From the NCBI GenBank assembly GCA_012514255.1, contig JAAZAP010000351.1, positions 1 to 59,917 on the forward strand: a DNA stretch of 59,917 bases, read 5' to 3'. The stretch comes from Bacteroidales bacterium. Its GTDB lineage: Bacteria > Bacteroidota > Bacteroidia > Bacteroidales > VadinHA17. The notes under the pieces are model-generated. The model searched no databases. It saw nothing but the letters and a program-made list of their open reading frames with translations, and had not been told where the DNA came from. The position numbers and the translations under genes are program-made. Below, one piece after another: positions 24,942-32,836 of this stretch; position 1 is the stretch's first letter, and every line of letters begins with the position of its first letter.

Positions 24942-26264
24942 ATGAAAAATACCCCCATTAATCGTCAAACAGTAAGCAACGCCATAGGATCCAGCGGTAT
25001 CACGGACCTGGGCCGCGCAAGCATCAGGGAGATAGTCAAGCTGGTGAATGTACTTCGTCGTGAGACAGGAGTGGAGTTCATAAGAATGGAGATGGGTGTT
25101 CCCGGCCTCCCATCGGCAGAGGTAGGAGTGAGAGCAGAGATTGAAGCACTGAGGAAAGGAGTCGCATCAGACTACCCTGACATCGAAGGCCTGCCGGAAA
25201 TGAAAACAGAAGCATCAAAATTCGTGAAGAATTTCCTCGATGTGGATGTGAAGCCTGAATGCTGCGTCCCCACCGGCGGAGCCATGATGGGAGGGATGGC
25301 AAGCTTCATGGTGGCCAATCGCAATGACCACACAAAAGAGGGAACCCTCTTCATTGACCCCGGCTTCCCCGTACAGAAAACGCAGACACGTATCCTCGGC
25401 CAGGATTTAAGGTCTTTTGACGTGTACAATTACCGCGGAGAGAAGCTCGGCCCAAAACTGGAGTCAGTCCTTGAGTGCGGAAAGGTTTCAACCATCCTCT
25501 ATTCAAATCCCAACAATCCGTCATGGATCTGTTTTACTGACGACGAACTGCGTACAATCGGCACCCTCGCCAAAAAATATGACGCTATTGTCATTGAGGA
25601 CCTGGCCTATTTTGGGATGGATTTCCGCCAGAACTATTCCATTCCCGGACAACCTCCCTTCCAGCCTACTGTGGCAAAATACTGCGATGACTACATACTC
25701 CTGATATCCAGCTCAAAAATATTCAGTTATGCAGGACAGAGAATAGGCCTGCTGATCATGTCTGACCATCTCTACAACAGACGTTACCCGGATCTTCTAA
25801 GGTATTATTCATCTGAAATCTTCGGCAGGGCTATGATCTTCGGGGCACTTTATGCTCTCTCTTCAGGGGTAAGCCACTCGGCTCAGTACGGTTTTACTGC
25901 CATACTCAAGGCAGTGAATGAGGGTCTCTATAACTTTGTAGAAAATACCAGGGTCTATGGCGAGAAGGCTGCAAAAATGAAGGAGATGTTCACAAGGAAC
26001 GGTTTCAGGATCGTTTATGATATGGACATTGACAGGCCTGTGGCTGACGGCTTCTATTTTACAATCTCCTATCCGGGTATGACCGGCGGAGAGCTCCTGC
26101 AGGAACTACTCGCTTATGGCATAGCAGCCATCACGCTCAATATCTGCGGCAGTGAGAGACATGAGGGACTCAGAGCATGCGTTTCGCAGGTAAGAGGGAG
26201 TCAGCTTCCGTTGCTGGAAGAACGACTCGCGCTATTCAGTGAAAATAATCCGATAGGAAAATAA
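24942..26264 (+). CDS. PLP-dependent aminotransferase (class I/II fold)
   Basis: 440 residues from ATG 24942 (MKNTPINRQTV); an ATG eight codons upstream is possible. Fold type I aminotransferase motifs are present: MEMGVPGLP at the start, SDYPDIEGLPEM, YSNPNNPSW, EDLAYFGMD and the PLP lysine in SSSKIFSYAGQR. It would pass the amino group of an amino acid to a 2-oxoacid. Being just upstream of the 2-oxoacid:ferredoxin oxidoreductase genes, it is the likely entry step for branched-chain or similar amino acids. Substrate preference cannot be read from sequence. Confidence 0.85.
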   Translation: MKNTPINRQTVSNAIGSSGITDLGRASIREIVKLVNVLRRETGVEFIRMEMGVPGLPSAEVGVRAEIEALRKGVASDYPDIEGLPEMKTEASKFVKNFLDVDVKPECCVPTGGAMMGGMASFMVANRNDHTKEGTLFIDPGFPVQKTQTRILGQDLRSFDVYNYRGEKLGPKLESVLECGKVSTILYSNPNNPSWICFTDDELRTIGTLAKKYDAIVIEDLAYFGMDFRQNYSIPGQPPFQPTVAKYCDDYILLISSSKIFSYAGQRIGLLIMSDHLYNRRYPDLLRYYSSEIFGRAMIFGALYALSSGVSHSAQYGFTAILKAVNEGLYNFVENTRVYGEKAAKMKEMFTRNGFRIVYDMDIDRPVADGFYFTISYPGMTGGELLQELLAYGIAAITLNICGSERHEGLRACVSQVRGSQLPLLEERLALFSENNPIGK

Positions 26265-26300
26265 ATCATACTTTTAAACTGCAGTAAATTCAAAAAAGAT

Positions 26301-26528
26301 ATGGCAAAGATAAAAGGAGCAGTTGTTGTTGACCGTGAGCGGTGCAAGGGTTGTGAGGTGTGCGTGGTTACATGCCCTACCGAAACACTGGCATTGGCAA
26401 AGGAGGTAAACTCCAAAGGCTATCATTACTGTTATGCGGCTAATCCGGATACGTGTATCGGCTGCGCAAACTGTGCTGTAGTCTGCCCTGACGGCGTGAT
26501 AACAGTTTACAAAGTAAAGGTTGGATAA
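26301..26528 (+). CDS. Ferredoxin-like delta subunit of 2-oxoacid:ferredoxin oxidoreductase
   Basis: 75 residues with two [4Fe-4S] motifs, CKGCEVCVVTCP and CIGCANCAVVCP. It is the electron outlet of the four-subunit VOR/KOR complex and is first of the four genes (order delta, alpha, beta, gamma). It follows the aminotransferase after 36 bp and precedes the alpha subunit by 20 bp. Length and motif spacing are typical of a separate delta subunit. Confidence 0.9.
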   Translation: MAKIKGAVVVDRERCKGCEVCVVTCPTETLALAKEVNSKGYHYCYAANPDTCIGCANCAVVCPDGVITVYKVKVG

Positions 26529-26548
26529 AGAAGAAACACTATACATTA

Positions 26549-27616
26549 ATGGAAAAAGAACTGAGACTGATGAAAGGCAACGAAGCTATCGCCGAAGCGG
26601 TGATACGCGCCGGTGTCGACGGTTATTTCGGGTATCCCATTACTCCGCAGAGCGAGGTACTTGAATATCTCATGGAGGCCAATCCTCAGAAAACCACCGG
26701 GATGGTTGTGCTTCAGGCGGAGAGCGAGGTGGCTGCCATCAACATGGTTTACGGTGGCGCCGCATGTGGCAAGAAGGTGATGACATCATCATCCTCACCC
26801 GGCATAAGCCTCAAACAGGAGGGCATAACCTACATCGCGGGTGCCGAGCTGCCCTGCCTGATAGTGAACGTGGTTCGCGGCGGTCCGGGACTGGGAACCA
26901 TACAGCCGGCGCAGAGCGACTACTTCCAGGCTACCAAGGGTGGCGGTCACGGCGACTATCACCTGATTGTCCTCGCCCCGGCATCAGTTCAGGAAATGGC
27001 TGACTTCGTGGAACTGGCCTTCGATCTTGCATTTAAATACAGGAATCCTGCCATGATTCTCTCTGACGGCGCGATAGGGCAGATGATGGAGAAGGTATGG
27101 CTCAAGCCGCAGAAGAAGAGATCTGAAGAGATACTGCCGTGGGCTACCACCGGCAAGCCTGCCACCCGTGAACGCAATATCATCACGTCGCTTGACCTCG
27201 ATCCGGAGCGCCAGGAGAAGTTCAACCTGAAGCTTATAGCAAAGTATCGCGAAATGGAGGAAAAGGAGGTTCGCTTCGAGGAATTCATGACAGAAGATGC
27301 GGAGTATCTCTTCGTGGCATACGGTACAAGCGCAAGGCTGTGCCAGAAGGCACTCCAGCTGGCCAGGGCCGAAGGCATCAAAGCCGGACTGCTGAGGCCG
27401 ATAACCCTTTACCCCTACCCGAAAAAGAGGCTCAACGAGCTTGCTGACAGGGTAAAAGGGATGCTGGCCGTGGAGATGAGCGCCGGCCAGATGGTAGAGG
27501 ACGTCTTGCTCTCTGTTAACGGCAAGACAAGGGTAAGCCACTACGGCCGAATGGGAGGTATGATCCCGACACCTGAAGAGGTTGTTGAAAACCTGAAATC
27601 ATTCATTAAAGGATAA
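26549..27616 (+). CDS. 2-oxoacid:ferredoxin oxidoreductase alpha subunit (VorB/KorA type)
   Basis: 355 residues, the pyruvate:ferredoxin oxidoreductase alpha family: KGNEAIAEAVIRAGVDGYFGYPITPQ-like start (motif GYPITPQSE), SSSPGISL, the conserved LAPASVQEM segment, and a C-terminal domain with LLRPITLYPYP. The complex turns a 2-oxoacid plus CoA into acyl-CoA, CO2 and reduced ferredoxin. Proteins of this type in Bacteroidetes are labelled either 3-methyl-2-oxobutanoate (VOR) or 2-oxoglutarate (KOR) oxidoreductase; the aminotransferase and acyl-CoA synthetase neighbours favour amino-acid-derived oxoacids. The beta subunit starts five bases after its stop. Confidence 0.9.
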   Translation: MEKELRLMKGNEAIAEAVIRAGVDGYFGYPITPQSEVLEYLMEANPQKTTGMVVLQAESEVAAINMVYGGAACGKKVMTSSSSPGISLKQEGITYIAGAELPCLIVNVVRGGPGLGTIQPAQSDYFQATKGGGHGDYHLIVLAPASVQEMADFVELAFDLAFKYRNPAMILSDGAIGQMMEKVWLKPQKKRSEEILPWATTGKPATRERNIITSLDLDPERQEKFNLKLIAKYREMEEKEVRFEEFMTEDAEYLFVAYGTSARLCQKALQLARAEGIKAGLLRPITLYPYPKKRLNELADRVKGMLAVEMSAGQMVEDVLLSVNGKTRVSHYGRMGGMIPTPEEVVENLKSFIKG

Positions 27617-27621
27617 CTGAC

Positions 27622-28398
27622 ATGGCAGACATAACATTCAATGATATAATAAAGCCTGAAAACCTGGCATATAAGAGGTCAAAGCTGATGACAGATAATG
27701 TCATGCACTACTGCCCGGGCTGCGGACACGGAACTGCACATCAGGTGCTGGCAGAGGTGCTGGAGGAGGAAAACCTCCAGGAAAGGACCGTTGGGATTAC
27801 CCCGGTCGGATGCTCAGTGCTGATGTACAACTATATAGATGTCGACTTCCAGGAAGCGGCCCATGGAAGGGCACCTGCCCTTGCTACCGCTGTCAAGAGA
27901 CTGATGCCTGACAAATTCGTCTTCACCTACCAGGGCGACGGTGACCTGGCTGCTATCGGCACAGCCGAGACAATACATACCTGCAACAGGGGAGAGAATA
28001 TCCTGATCATCTTCATCAACAACGGCATTTACGGTATGACAGGAGGCCAGATGGCTCCGACAACCCTGCCCGGAATGAAATCGTCAACCTCTCCCTACGG
28101 CCGTGATGTCTCAATGATGGGCTCACCCATAAAGATGGCAGATATTGTGGCAATGCTGCCCGGCACATGCTATGTTACCAGACAAAGCGTCAGCACAGCT
28201 GGTGGGGTAAGGAAATTCAAGAGGGCTCTTAAGAAAGCGGTACAATACCAGAACGAAAAGAGGGGCACGTGTTTCATCGAGGTTGTCTCAAACTGCCCTT
28301 CGGGCTGGAAGATGACACCGGTAGAATCAAACAAGTGGATGGAGGAAAACATGTTCCCGTATTATCCCCTTGGGGATATCAAGGTGCCGGCTGAATAA
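27622..28398 (+). CDS. 2-oxoacid:ferredoxin oxidoreductase beta subunit (TPP-binding)
   Basis: 258 residues with the thiamine pyrophosphate site: YCPGCGHGTAHQVL near the start, GDGDLAAIGTAETIH (metal-binding GDGD) and NNGIYGMTGGQMAPTT. It provides the cofactor for decarboxylation in the four-subunit complex. No ferredoxin domain is fused, consistent with the separate delta subunit. It sits in the standard order between alpha and gamma. Confidence 0.92.
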   Translation: MADITFNDIIKPENLAYKRSKLMTDNVMHYCPGCGHGTAHQVLAEVLEEENLQERTVGITPVGCSVLMYNYIDVDFQEAAHGRAPALATAVKRLMPDKFVFTYQGDGDLAAIGTAETIHTCNRGENILIIFINNGIYGMTGGQMAPTTLPGMKSSTSPYGRDVSMMGSPIKMADIVAMLPGTCYVTRQSVSTAGGVRKFKRALKKAVQYQNEKRGTCFIEVVSNCPSGWKMTPVESNKWMEENMFPYYPLGDIKVPAE

Positions 28399-28469
28399 AG
28401 CTGTTCCACGGTAATGGATCTCATTACCCGGGAGGCAAAAGTTAATATGATGATTTAATCAAGCAGACC

Positions 28470-29015
28470 ATGACAGAAGAAATTATAATAGCAGGTTTTG
28501 GCGGACAGGGAGTGCTCTCTATGGGAAAGATAATGGCCTATTCAGCCATGATGCAGGACATGGAGGTGAGCTGGATGCCCTCGTACGGTCCCGAGATGAG
28601 GGGCGGAACCGCCAACGTCAATGTGATACTCAGCGAGGAGCGCATCAGCTCCCCGATACTCAGGAGCTTTGACACGGCCATCATCCTCAACCAGCAGAGC
28701 CTTGACAAGTTTGAGAAGTCGGTCAAGCCGGGAGGAACCCTAATCTATGACGGCAACGGCATTACCAGGCATCCCGAAAGAAAGGACATAACCATTTATC
28801 GGATTGACGCGGCCGAGGAGGCATCGAAACTGAAGATGCAGAAGATGTTCAACATGTTCGTCCTCGGGGGATTCATGAAGGTAAAACCGATCCTGAAGAC
28901 TGAAAATGTTCTCAAGGGACTTAAGAAATCACTCCCCGAACGATACCATAATCTCATCCCCCTGAATGAGAAGGCAATTGAGAGGGGGATGGAGATAATT
29001 AACAGGATTTCGTGA
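28470..29015 (+). CDS. 2-oxoacid:ferredoxin oxidoreductase gamma subunit
   Basis: 181 residues of the pyruvate:ferredoxin oxidoreductase gamma family: AGFGGQGVLSMGKIMAYSA at the N-terminus, SYGPEMRGGTANVNVI and the later FVLGGFMKV segment. It completes the complex and helps bind CoA. A 71-bp gap separates it from the beta gene. The stop codon overlaps the beginning of a 7-bp repeat array. Confidence 0.92.
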   Translation: MTEEIIIAGFGGQGVLSMGKIMAYSAMMQDMEVSWMPSYGPEMRGGTANVNVILSEERISSPILRSFDTAIILNQQSLDKFEKSVKPGGTLIYDGNGITRHPERKDITIYRIDAAEEASKLKMQKMFNMFVLGGFMKVKPILKTENVLKGLKKSLPERYHNLIPLNEKAIERGMEIINRIS

Positions 29016-29076
29016 TTTGCGATTTCCGATTTGAGATTTCCTGATTAAATATCAATTCGCAAATCGCACATCGAAA
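29014..29076. repeat. Heptanucleotide repeat pair with inverted arms between convergent genes
   Basis: Units GATTTGC, GATTTCC, GATTTGA, GATTTCC (29014-29041) face TTCGCAA, ATCGCAC, ATCGAAA (29056-29076). GATTTGCGA at 29014-29022 can pair with TCGCAAATC at 29057-29065. It lies between the gamma-subunit gene and nadD and might act as a weak two-way terminator. Confidence 0.7.
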
Positions 29077-29083
29077 GTACTAT

Positions 29084-29677
29084 CTATTCATAAAAGTGCA
29101 TCTCCCTGATATACTTCCATACGGCAGGGGGGACAAACCATGATACATCCTTTCCCTCACTGATGGCACTGCGGATGAAGGTGCCGGAGATCTCCATTAT
29201 GGGGGCGTCAATCTCCTGTACTGAAGCCATGACCAGTATCTCCTGCAACCTCTTGCTGCTGCGCCTGCCCGGGTAGAGCCTGGGATAGACCACAATAGGG
29301 CATTGTTTTACCAGCGTCTCAGCGTTCTTCCACTTATGCAGTGTGGTAAGATTGTCTTCCCCCATTATTAGGGTGAACCGCCGGGATGGATACTTCTCTG
29401 TCAGATAGGCCAGGGTGTCAATGGTGTAGGAGGGTCTGGGCAGGGTGAACTCGATGTCCGATGCCCTGAACCGCTGATCGTCCCCTATGGCCAGTTGGGT
29501 CATGTAGAGCCGGTCTCGTTCGCTGAGAAGCGACTCCTTTACCTTGAGCGGGTTGTGCGGACTGACAATAAACCATACCTCCTTCAGCGGGGAGTATTCG
29601 GTGATATAGTTGGCAATGGCCATGTGACCTATATGCACCGGGTTGAAGGATCCGAAAAAGAGTCCTGTCTCAGTCAT
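29084..29677 (-). CDS. nadD: Nicotinate-nucleotide adenylyltransferase
   Basis: 197 residues with FGSFNPVHIGH at the N-terminus (the nucleotidyltransferase HXGH motif), HNPLK, RPSYTIDTL and ISGTFIRS near the C-terminus, all diagnostic for NadD. It makes deamido-NAD from nicotinate mononucleotide and ATP in NAD synthesis. Its ATG overlaps the gmk stop (ATGA), so it is last in the yicC-gmk-nadD cluster. Confidence 0.95.
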   Translation of the reverse strand: MTETGLFFGSFNPVHIGHMAIANYITEYSPLKEVWFIVSPHNPLKVKESLLSERDRLYMTQLAIGDDQRFRASDIEFTLPRPSYTIDTLAYLTEKYPSRRFTLIMGEDNLTTLHKWKNAETLVKQCPIVVYPRLYPGRRSSKRLQEILVMASVQEIDAPIMEISGTFIRSAISEGKDVSWFVPPAVWKYIREMHFYE

Positions 29678-30255
29678 GGCCTGTCCATAAATTCCCTGAC
29701 AGCGTTGGTAATTGCAATACAGGCTTTCTCCAGGTCATCATTGATAATGATGGTGTCAAAGTGTTCTGCCAGAAGTATCTCCGAGGTTGCTTTTTCCACT
29801 CTCATCGCAATTTTTCCGCGTGAATCTGTGCCGCGAAGTATCAGTCTCCTGCGCAGTTCTTCCAGCGAGGGGGGCATGATGAATATTGACAGTGCATTGT
29901 CACCGAAGATCTTCTTCAGGTTAATGCCTCCCTGAACGTCAACGTCAAACAGGGGTATCCTGCCTTCATGGCGTATGCGGTCTATCTCATTCCGAAGTGT
30001 ACCGTAGTAGTGATTCCTGTAGACCTCCTGCCACTCTATGAACTCATCTCTTTTGATTCTCCTGCGGAACTCGCCGGCGGTGATAAAGTAGTATTCCCTG
30101 CCGTCAACCTCTTTGCCGCGAGGTTTTCTGCTTGTTGCCGAGACAGAAAAGAGGAGGGGCAGGCCTGAACTGAGCAGGTGACTGACGAGAGTTGATTTTC
30201 CTGCTCCTGAAGGTGCGGAGATAATAAGTACTTTTTTGTTGTCAGTCCGCCTCAT
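29674..30255 (-). CDS. gmk: Guanylate kinase
   Basis: 193 residues with the P-loop ISAPSGAGKSTL, the GMP-binding SRKPRGKEVDGREYYF segment and DVQGG. It phosphorylates GMP to GDP. It sits four bases after yicC and overlaps nadD, a gene order common in Bacteroidetes. Normal length. Confidence 0.96.
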   Translation of the reverse strand: MRRTDNKKVLIISAPSGAGKSTLVSHLLSSGLPLLFSVSATSRKPRGKEVDGREYYFITAGEFRRRIKRDEFIEWQEVYRNHYYGTLRNEIDRIRHEGRIPLFDVDVQGGINLKKIFGDNALSIFIMPPSLEELRRRLILRGTDSRGKIAMRVEKATSEILLAEHFDTIIINDDLEKACIAITNAVREFMDRP

Positions 30256-30259
30256 CTGC

Positions 30260-31135
30260 CTAAAGAATATTGAGTGTCAGTTCCTTGATCTTCTCCAGCT
30301 CATCCTTCATCATCACCACCAGCTTCTGCATGGCGGCATCATTGGCCTTGGAACCAATTGTATTGATCTCGCGGCCCATCTCCTGAGAGATAAAGTTAAG
30401 CATCTTGCCATGGGTGCCTTCAGAACTCATTGTCTCCAGAAAGTAGTCGCAGTGCTTCTTCAGTCTGACTTTTTCCTCATTGATATCGAACTTCTCAAGG
30501 TAAAAAATCAGCTCCTGCTCAAAGCGGTTCCTGTCAATGTTTTCCGATCCCACGGCCTCACTAAGGGTGGCTGTCAGCTTTTCGCGCATGCGCGAGATAC
30601 GGTCGCCCTCAACAGCGCCCAGGTTATCAAGATAGCTGAGTATTGAGGTAACCGATTTTGAAAGGTCTTTCTCCATTGCCTTACCCTCCTCAAGCCGGTA
30701 CAGATCGGTCATGGCAAGGGCCTCTTCGGTCAGGCCGGATATTCTCTGCCACTCCTCATCGGTCAGTTCGGGCTTCTCTGTGCGGAGTGTCTCAGGCAGT
30801 CTCATCACCATGGCCAGCAGTCCGGCGTCATCATTGACGCCCAGCTCACTGCTTATCTCCTTCAGCTGATTAAAATAGCTGCGGACAATATTTTTATTGA
30901 CTACCGGCGCCTGCTCGCCGTCCATGGTATCAAAACCAATTGAGAGATCAATTTTGCCTCTCTCAAGTTTCCTGATGACCATGTTGCGTATATCCAGCTC
31001 CTTCTCCTTGCATATCCACGGAAGCCTGGTGTTGATGTCGGCCTGCTTGCTGTTGAGCGATTTAATCTCAACGGTGATCTTTCTCTGAGGTGTCTCCAGC
31101 ATGGCTTTGCCATAGCCGGTCATCGATCTTATCAT
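30260..31135 (-). CDS. yicC: YicC/YloC-family endoribonuclease
   Basis: 291 residues with the family start IRSMTGYGKA and the conserved C-terminal block EMGREINTIGSKANDAAM followed by a charged helix. Proteins of this family are RNA endonucleases with roles in RNA turnover. It lies 41 bp after tnaA on the same strand and just before gmk. Nothing unusual was seen. Confidence 0.92.
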   Translation of the reverse strand: MIRSMTGYGKAMLETPQRKITVEIKSLNSKQADINTRLPWICKEKELDIRNMVIRKLERGKIDLSIGFDTMDGEQAPVVNKNIVRSYFNQLKEISSELGVNDDAGLLAMVMRLPETLRTEKPELTDEEWQRISGLTEEALAMTDLYRLEEGKAMEKDLSKSVTSILSYLDNLGAVEGDRISRMREKLTATLSEAVGSENIDRNRFEQELIFYLEKFDINEEKVRLKKHCDYFLETMSSEGTHGKMLNFISQEMGREINTIGSKANDAAMQKLVVMMKDELEKIKELTLNIL

Positions 31136-31176
31136 CGTGTAATGGTTAATCCGGTGATAAAGATAGGTTTTTTCTC

Positions 31177-32556
31177 TCAGCCAAGGAGGTCAAGTTCCAC
31201 GGTGAAGTGCCTCATGATGGGTGCTTCCCACCGTATGGTCAGTCCTCTTTTTACTGTTTCCCTTCTCTCCCAGACGTTCTGCACTGCCGCTGCCACGTAG
31301 TCCATGTGGTTGTCAGTATATACCCTCCGGGGTATGGCCAGCCTGACGAGCTCCAGCTCAGGGTGCCTGTTCTCGCGGGTGACAGGGTCACGGTCAGCCA
31401 TCAGGGTGCCTATCTCGGTGCCGCGTATACCTCCCTCGAGATAAATTTCAACCCCCAGCCTCTGGGCGGGGAATTCAGAAGCGGGGATCTGCGGGTAGAT
31501 TTTGCCGGCGTCAATGAATATGGCGTGGCCGCCGATGGGCATCTGCACAGGTATGCCGGCGGCATGAAGCTTTTCACCCAGGCGTGTTACCTGGCCGATG
31601 CGTGCCCCGAGGTATTCAGACTCGGTGCCTTCGTAGAGACCCTGCGCCAGAGCGTTCATGTCACGTCCTGACATCCCGCCGTAGGTTATATAGCCCTCGA
31701 ACATGATGTTGAAGGTCGATGCTTTCCGGAAGAGCTCGCGGTCCTTCATGCCGATGAATCCGCCTATGTTGACAATGGCATCCTTCTTTGAGCTCATTGT
31801 CATGGCATCGGCAAAGGAGAACATCTCGCGGGTAATATCCCGGATGCTTTTATTCTCATAGCCCTTCTCACGGGCCTTGATGAACCAGGCGTTCTCGGCA
31901 AAACGGGCCGAGTCAATGACGAGGAGAACGCCGTATTTGTCAGCCAGCTCCCTCACTCCGCGCAGGTTGGCCATGCTCACCGGCTGTCCTCCGGCAGTAT
32001 TGTTGGTGACGGTCATCACTATGCATCCAAGCTTCTCCCGGGGAGTCTCCTTAAGCACCTTTTCCAGAAGTCCCAGATCGGCATTGCCCTTGAAGGGATC
32101 ATTGTTGGCAATATCCCTTGCCCATGGAACGGTGCAGTCAACAGCCTTCGCCCTGCGAAACTCTATATGTCCCTTGGTGGTATCAAAGTGCGCGTTGCCC
32201 GGAATGACGTCGCCTTCCTTCACCAGCACGGAGAAGAGAACATTTTCTGCTGCCCTGCCCTGGTGGGTGGGGAGAAAGTATTCAAAGCATGTGATGTCCC
32301 GGATGGCCTCTTTCAGCCTGTAATATGACGAGGCCCCGGCGTAGCTTTCATCGCCGGTCATGATGGCGCCCCACTGTTTATCACTCATGGCGCCGGTGCC
32401 GGAGTCGGTCAGCAGGTCAATGAATACCTGTTCTGACCTGAGGTTGAACATGTTGTATGAGGCATGTCTCATCCACTCCTCCCGCTCCTGGCGGGTGCTC
32501 TGACGGATAGTCTCAACTGTCTTTATCTTGTATGGTTCACAATATGGTAAGTTCAT
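31177..32556 (-). CDS. tnaA: Tryptophanase (tryptophan indole-lyase)
   Basis: 459 residues of the beta-eliminating lyase family. Signature segments are DLLTDSGTGAMS, PTHQGRAAEN, the PLP lysine in SSKKDAIVN and IPRRVYTDNHMD. The close relative tyrosine phenol-lyase was considered, but three specificity positions read like tryptophanase: FDTTKGH (Asp where TPL has Thr), GTEIG (no TPL-type arginine) and RHFT near the C-terminus (His where TPL has Phe). It would turn tryptophan into indole, pyruvate and ammonia. It precedes yicC on the same strand; no clear promoter was found. Confidence 0.88.
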   Translation of the reverse strand: MNLPYCEPYKIKTVETIRQSTRQEREEWMRHASYNMFNLRSEQVFIDLLTDSGTGAMSDKQWGAIMTGDESYAGASSYYRLKEAIRDITCFEYFLPTHQGRAAENVLFSVLVKEGDVIPGNAHFDTTKGHIEFRRAKAVDCTVPWARDIANNDPFKGNADLGLLEKVLKETPREKLGCIVMTVTNNTAGGQPVSMANLRGVRELADKYGVLLVIDSARFAENAWFIKAREKGYENKSIRDITREMFSFADAMTMSSKKDAIVNIGGFIGMKDRELFRKASTFNIMFEGYITYGGMSGRDMNALAQGLYEGTESEYLGARIGQVTRLGEKLHAAGIPVQMPIGGHAIFIDAGKIYPQIPASEFPAQRLGVEIYLEGGIRGTEIGTLMADRDPVTRENRHPELELVRLAIPRRVYTDNHMDYVAAAVQNVWERRETVKRGLTIRWEAPIMRHFTVELDLLG

Positions 32557-32591
32557 TGAATTGGCTTTTTACAACACTTTAACCGCTACGC

Positions 32592-32619
32592 GGTACTGCA
32601 GACTGCAGACTGCAGACTC
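32592..32619. repeat. Heptanucleotide repeat, unit ACTGCAG
   Basis: Three exact copies of ACTGCAG and a fourth variant ACTCAGG, in the 280-bp divergent spacer between tnaA and the DUF3078 gene. The spacer holds no other gene that I can support. Confidence 0.7.
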
Positions 32620-32795
32620 AGGTCACGTATTAAGATTATTTAACAAATGCAGGCAGTTCGGTGCACAGCAGCGTGCAACCATGGGGATCAGAATGCGTCC
32701 CTGTTCTTGATGTTGCGGAAGATCAGCTTCCGGTTTGTTGTCCTGTAATGCCGTGAATTCATGGAAATCGGCTATTTTTGCAAATATAACCATTT

Positions 32796-32803
32796 TACGT
32801 TTG
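32796..32803 (+). promoter_or_regulatory. -7 element before the DUF3078 gene
   Basis: TACGTTTG fits TAnnTTTG, 33 bp before the ATG at 32837. A second match, TATTTTTG, is at 32773-32780. Neither has TTTG at 19 bp upstream. Confidence 0.35.
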
Positions 32804-32836
32804 GGGTACAATCCGGAATTGTTTAAACATTTTGAA

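Noticed and set aside
31177..32556. Tyrosine phenol-lyase
   Set aside because: Asp in FDTT, no TPL-type arginine in GTEIG and His in RHFT match tryptophanase.
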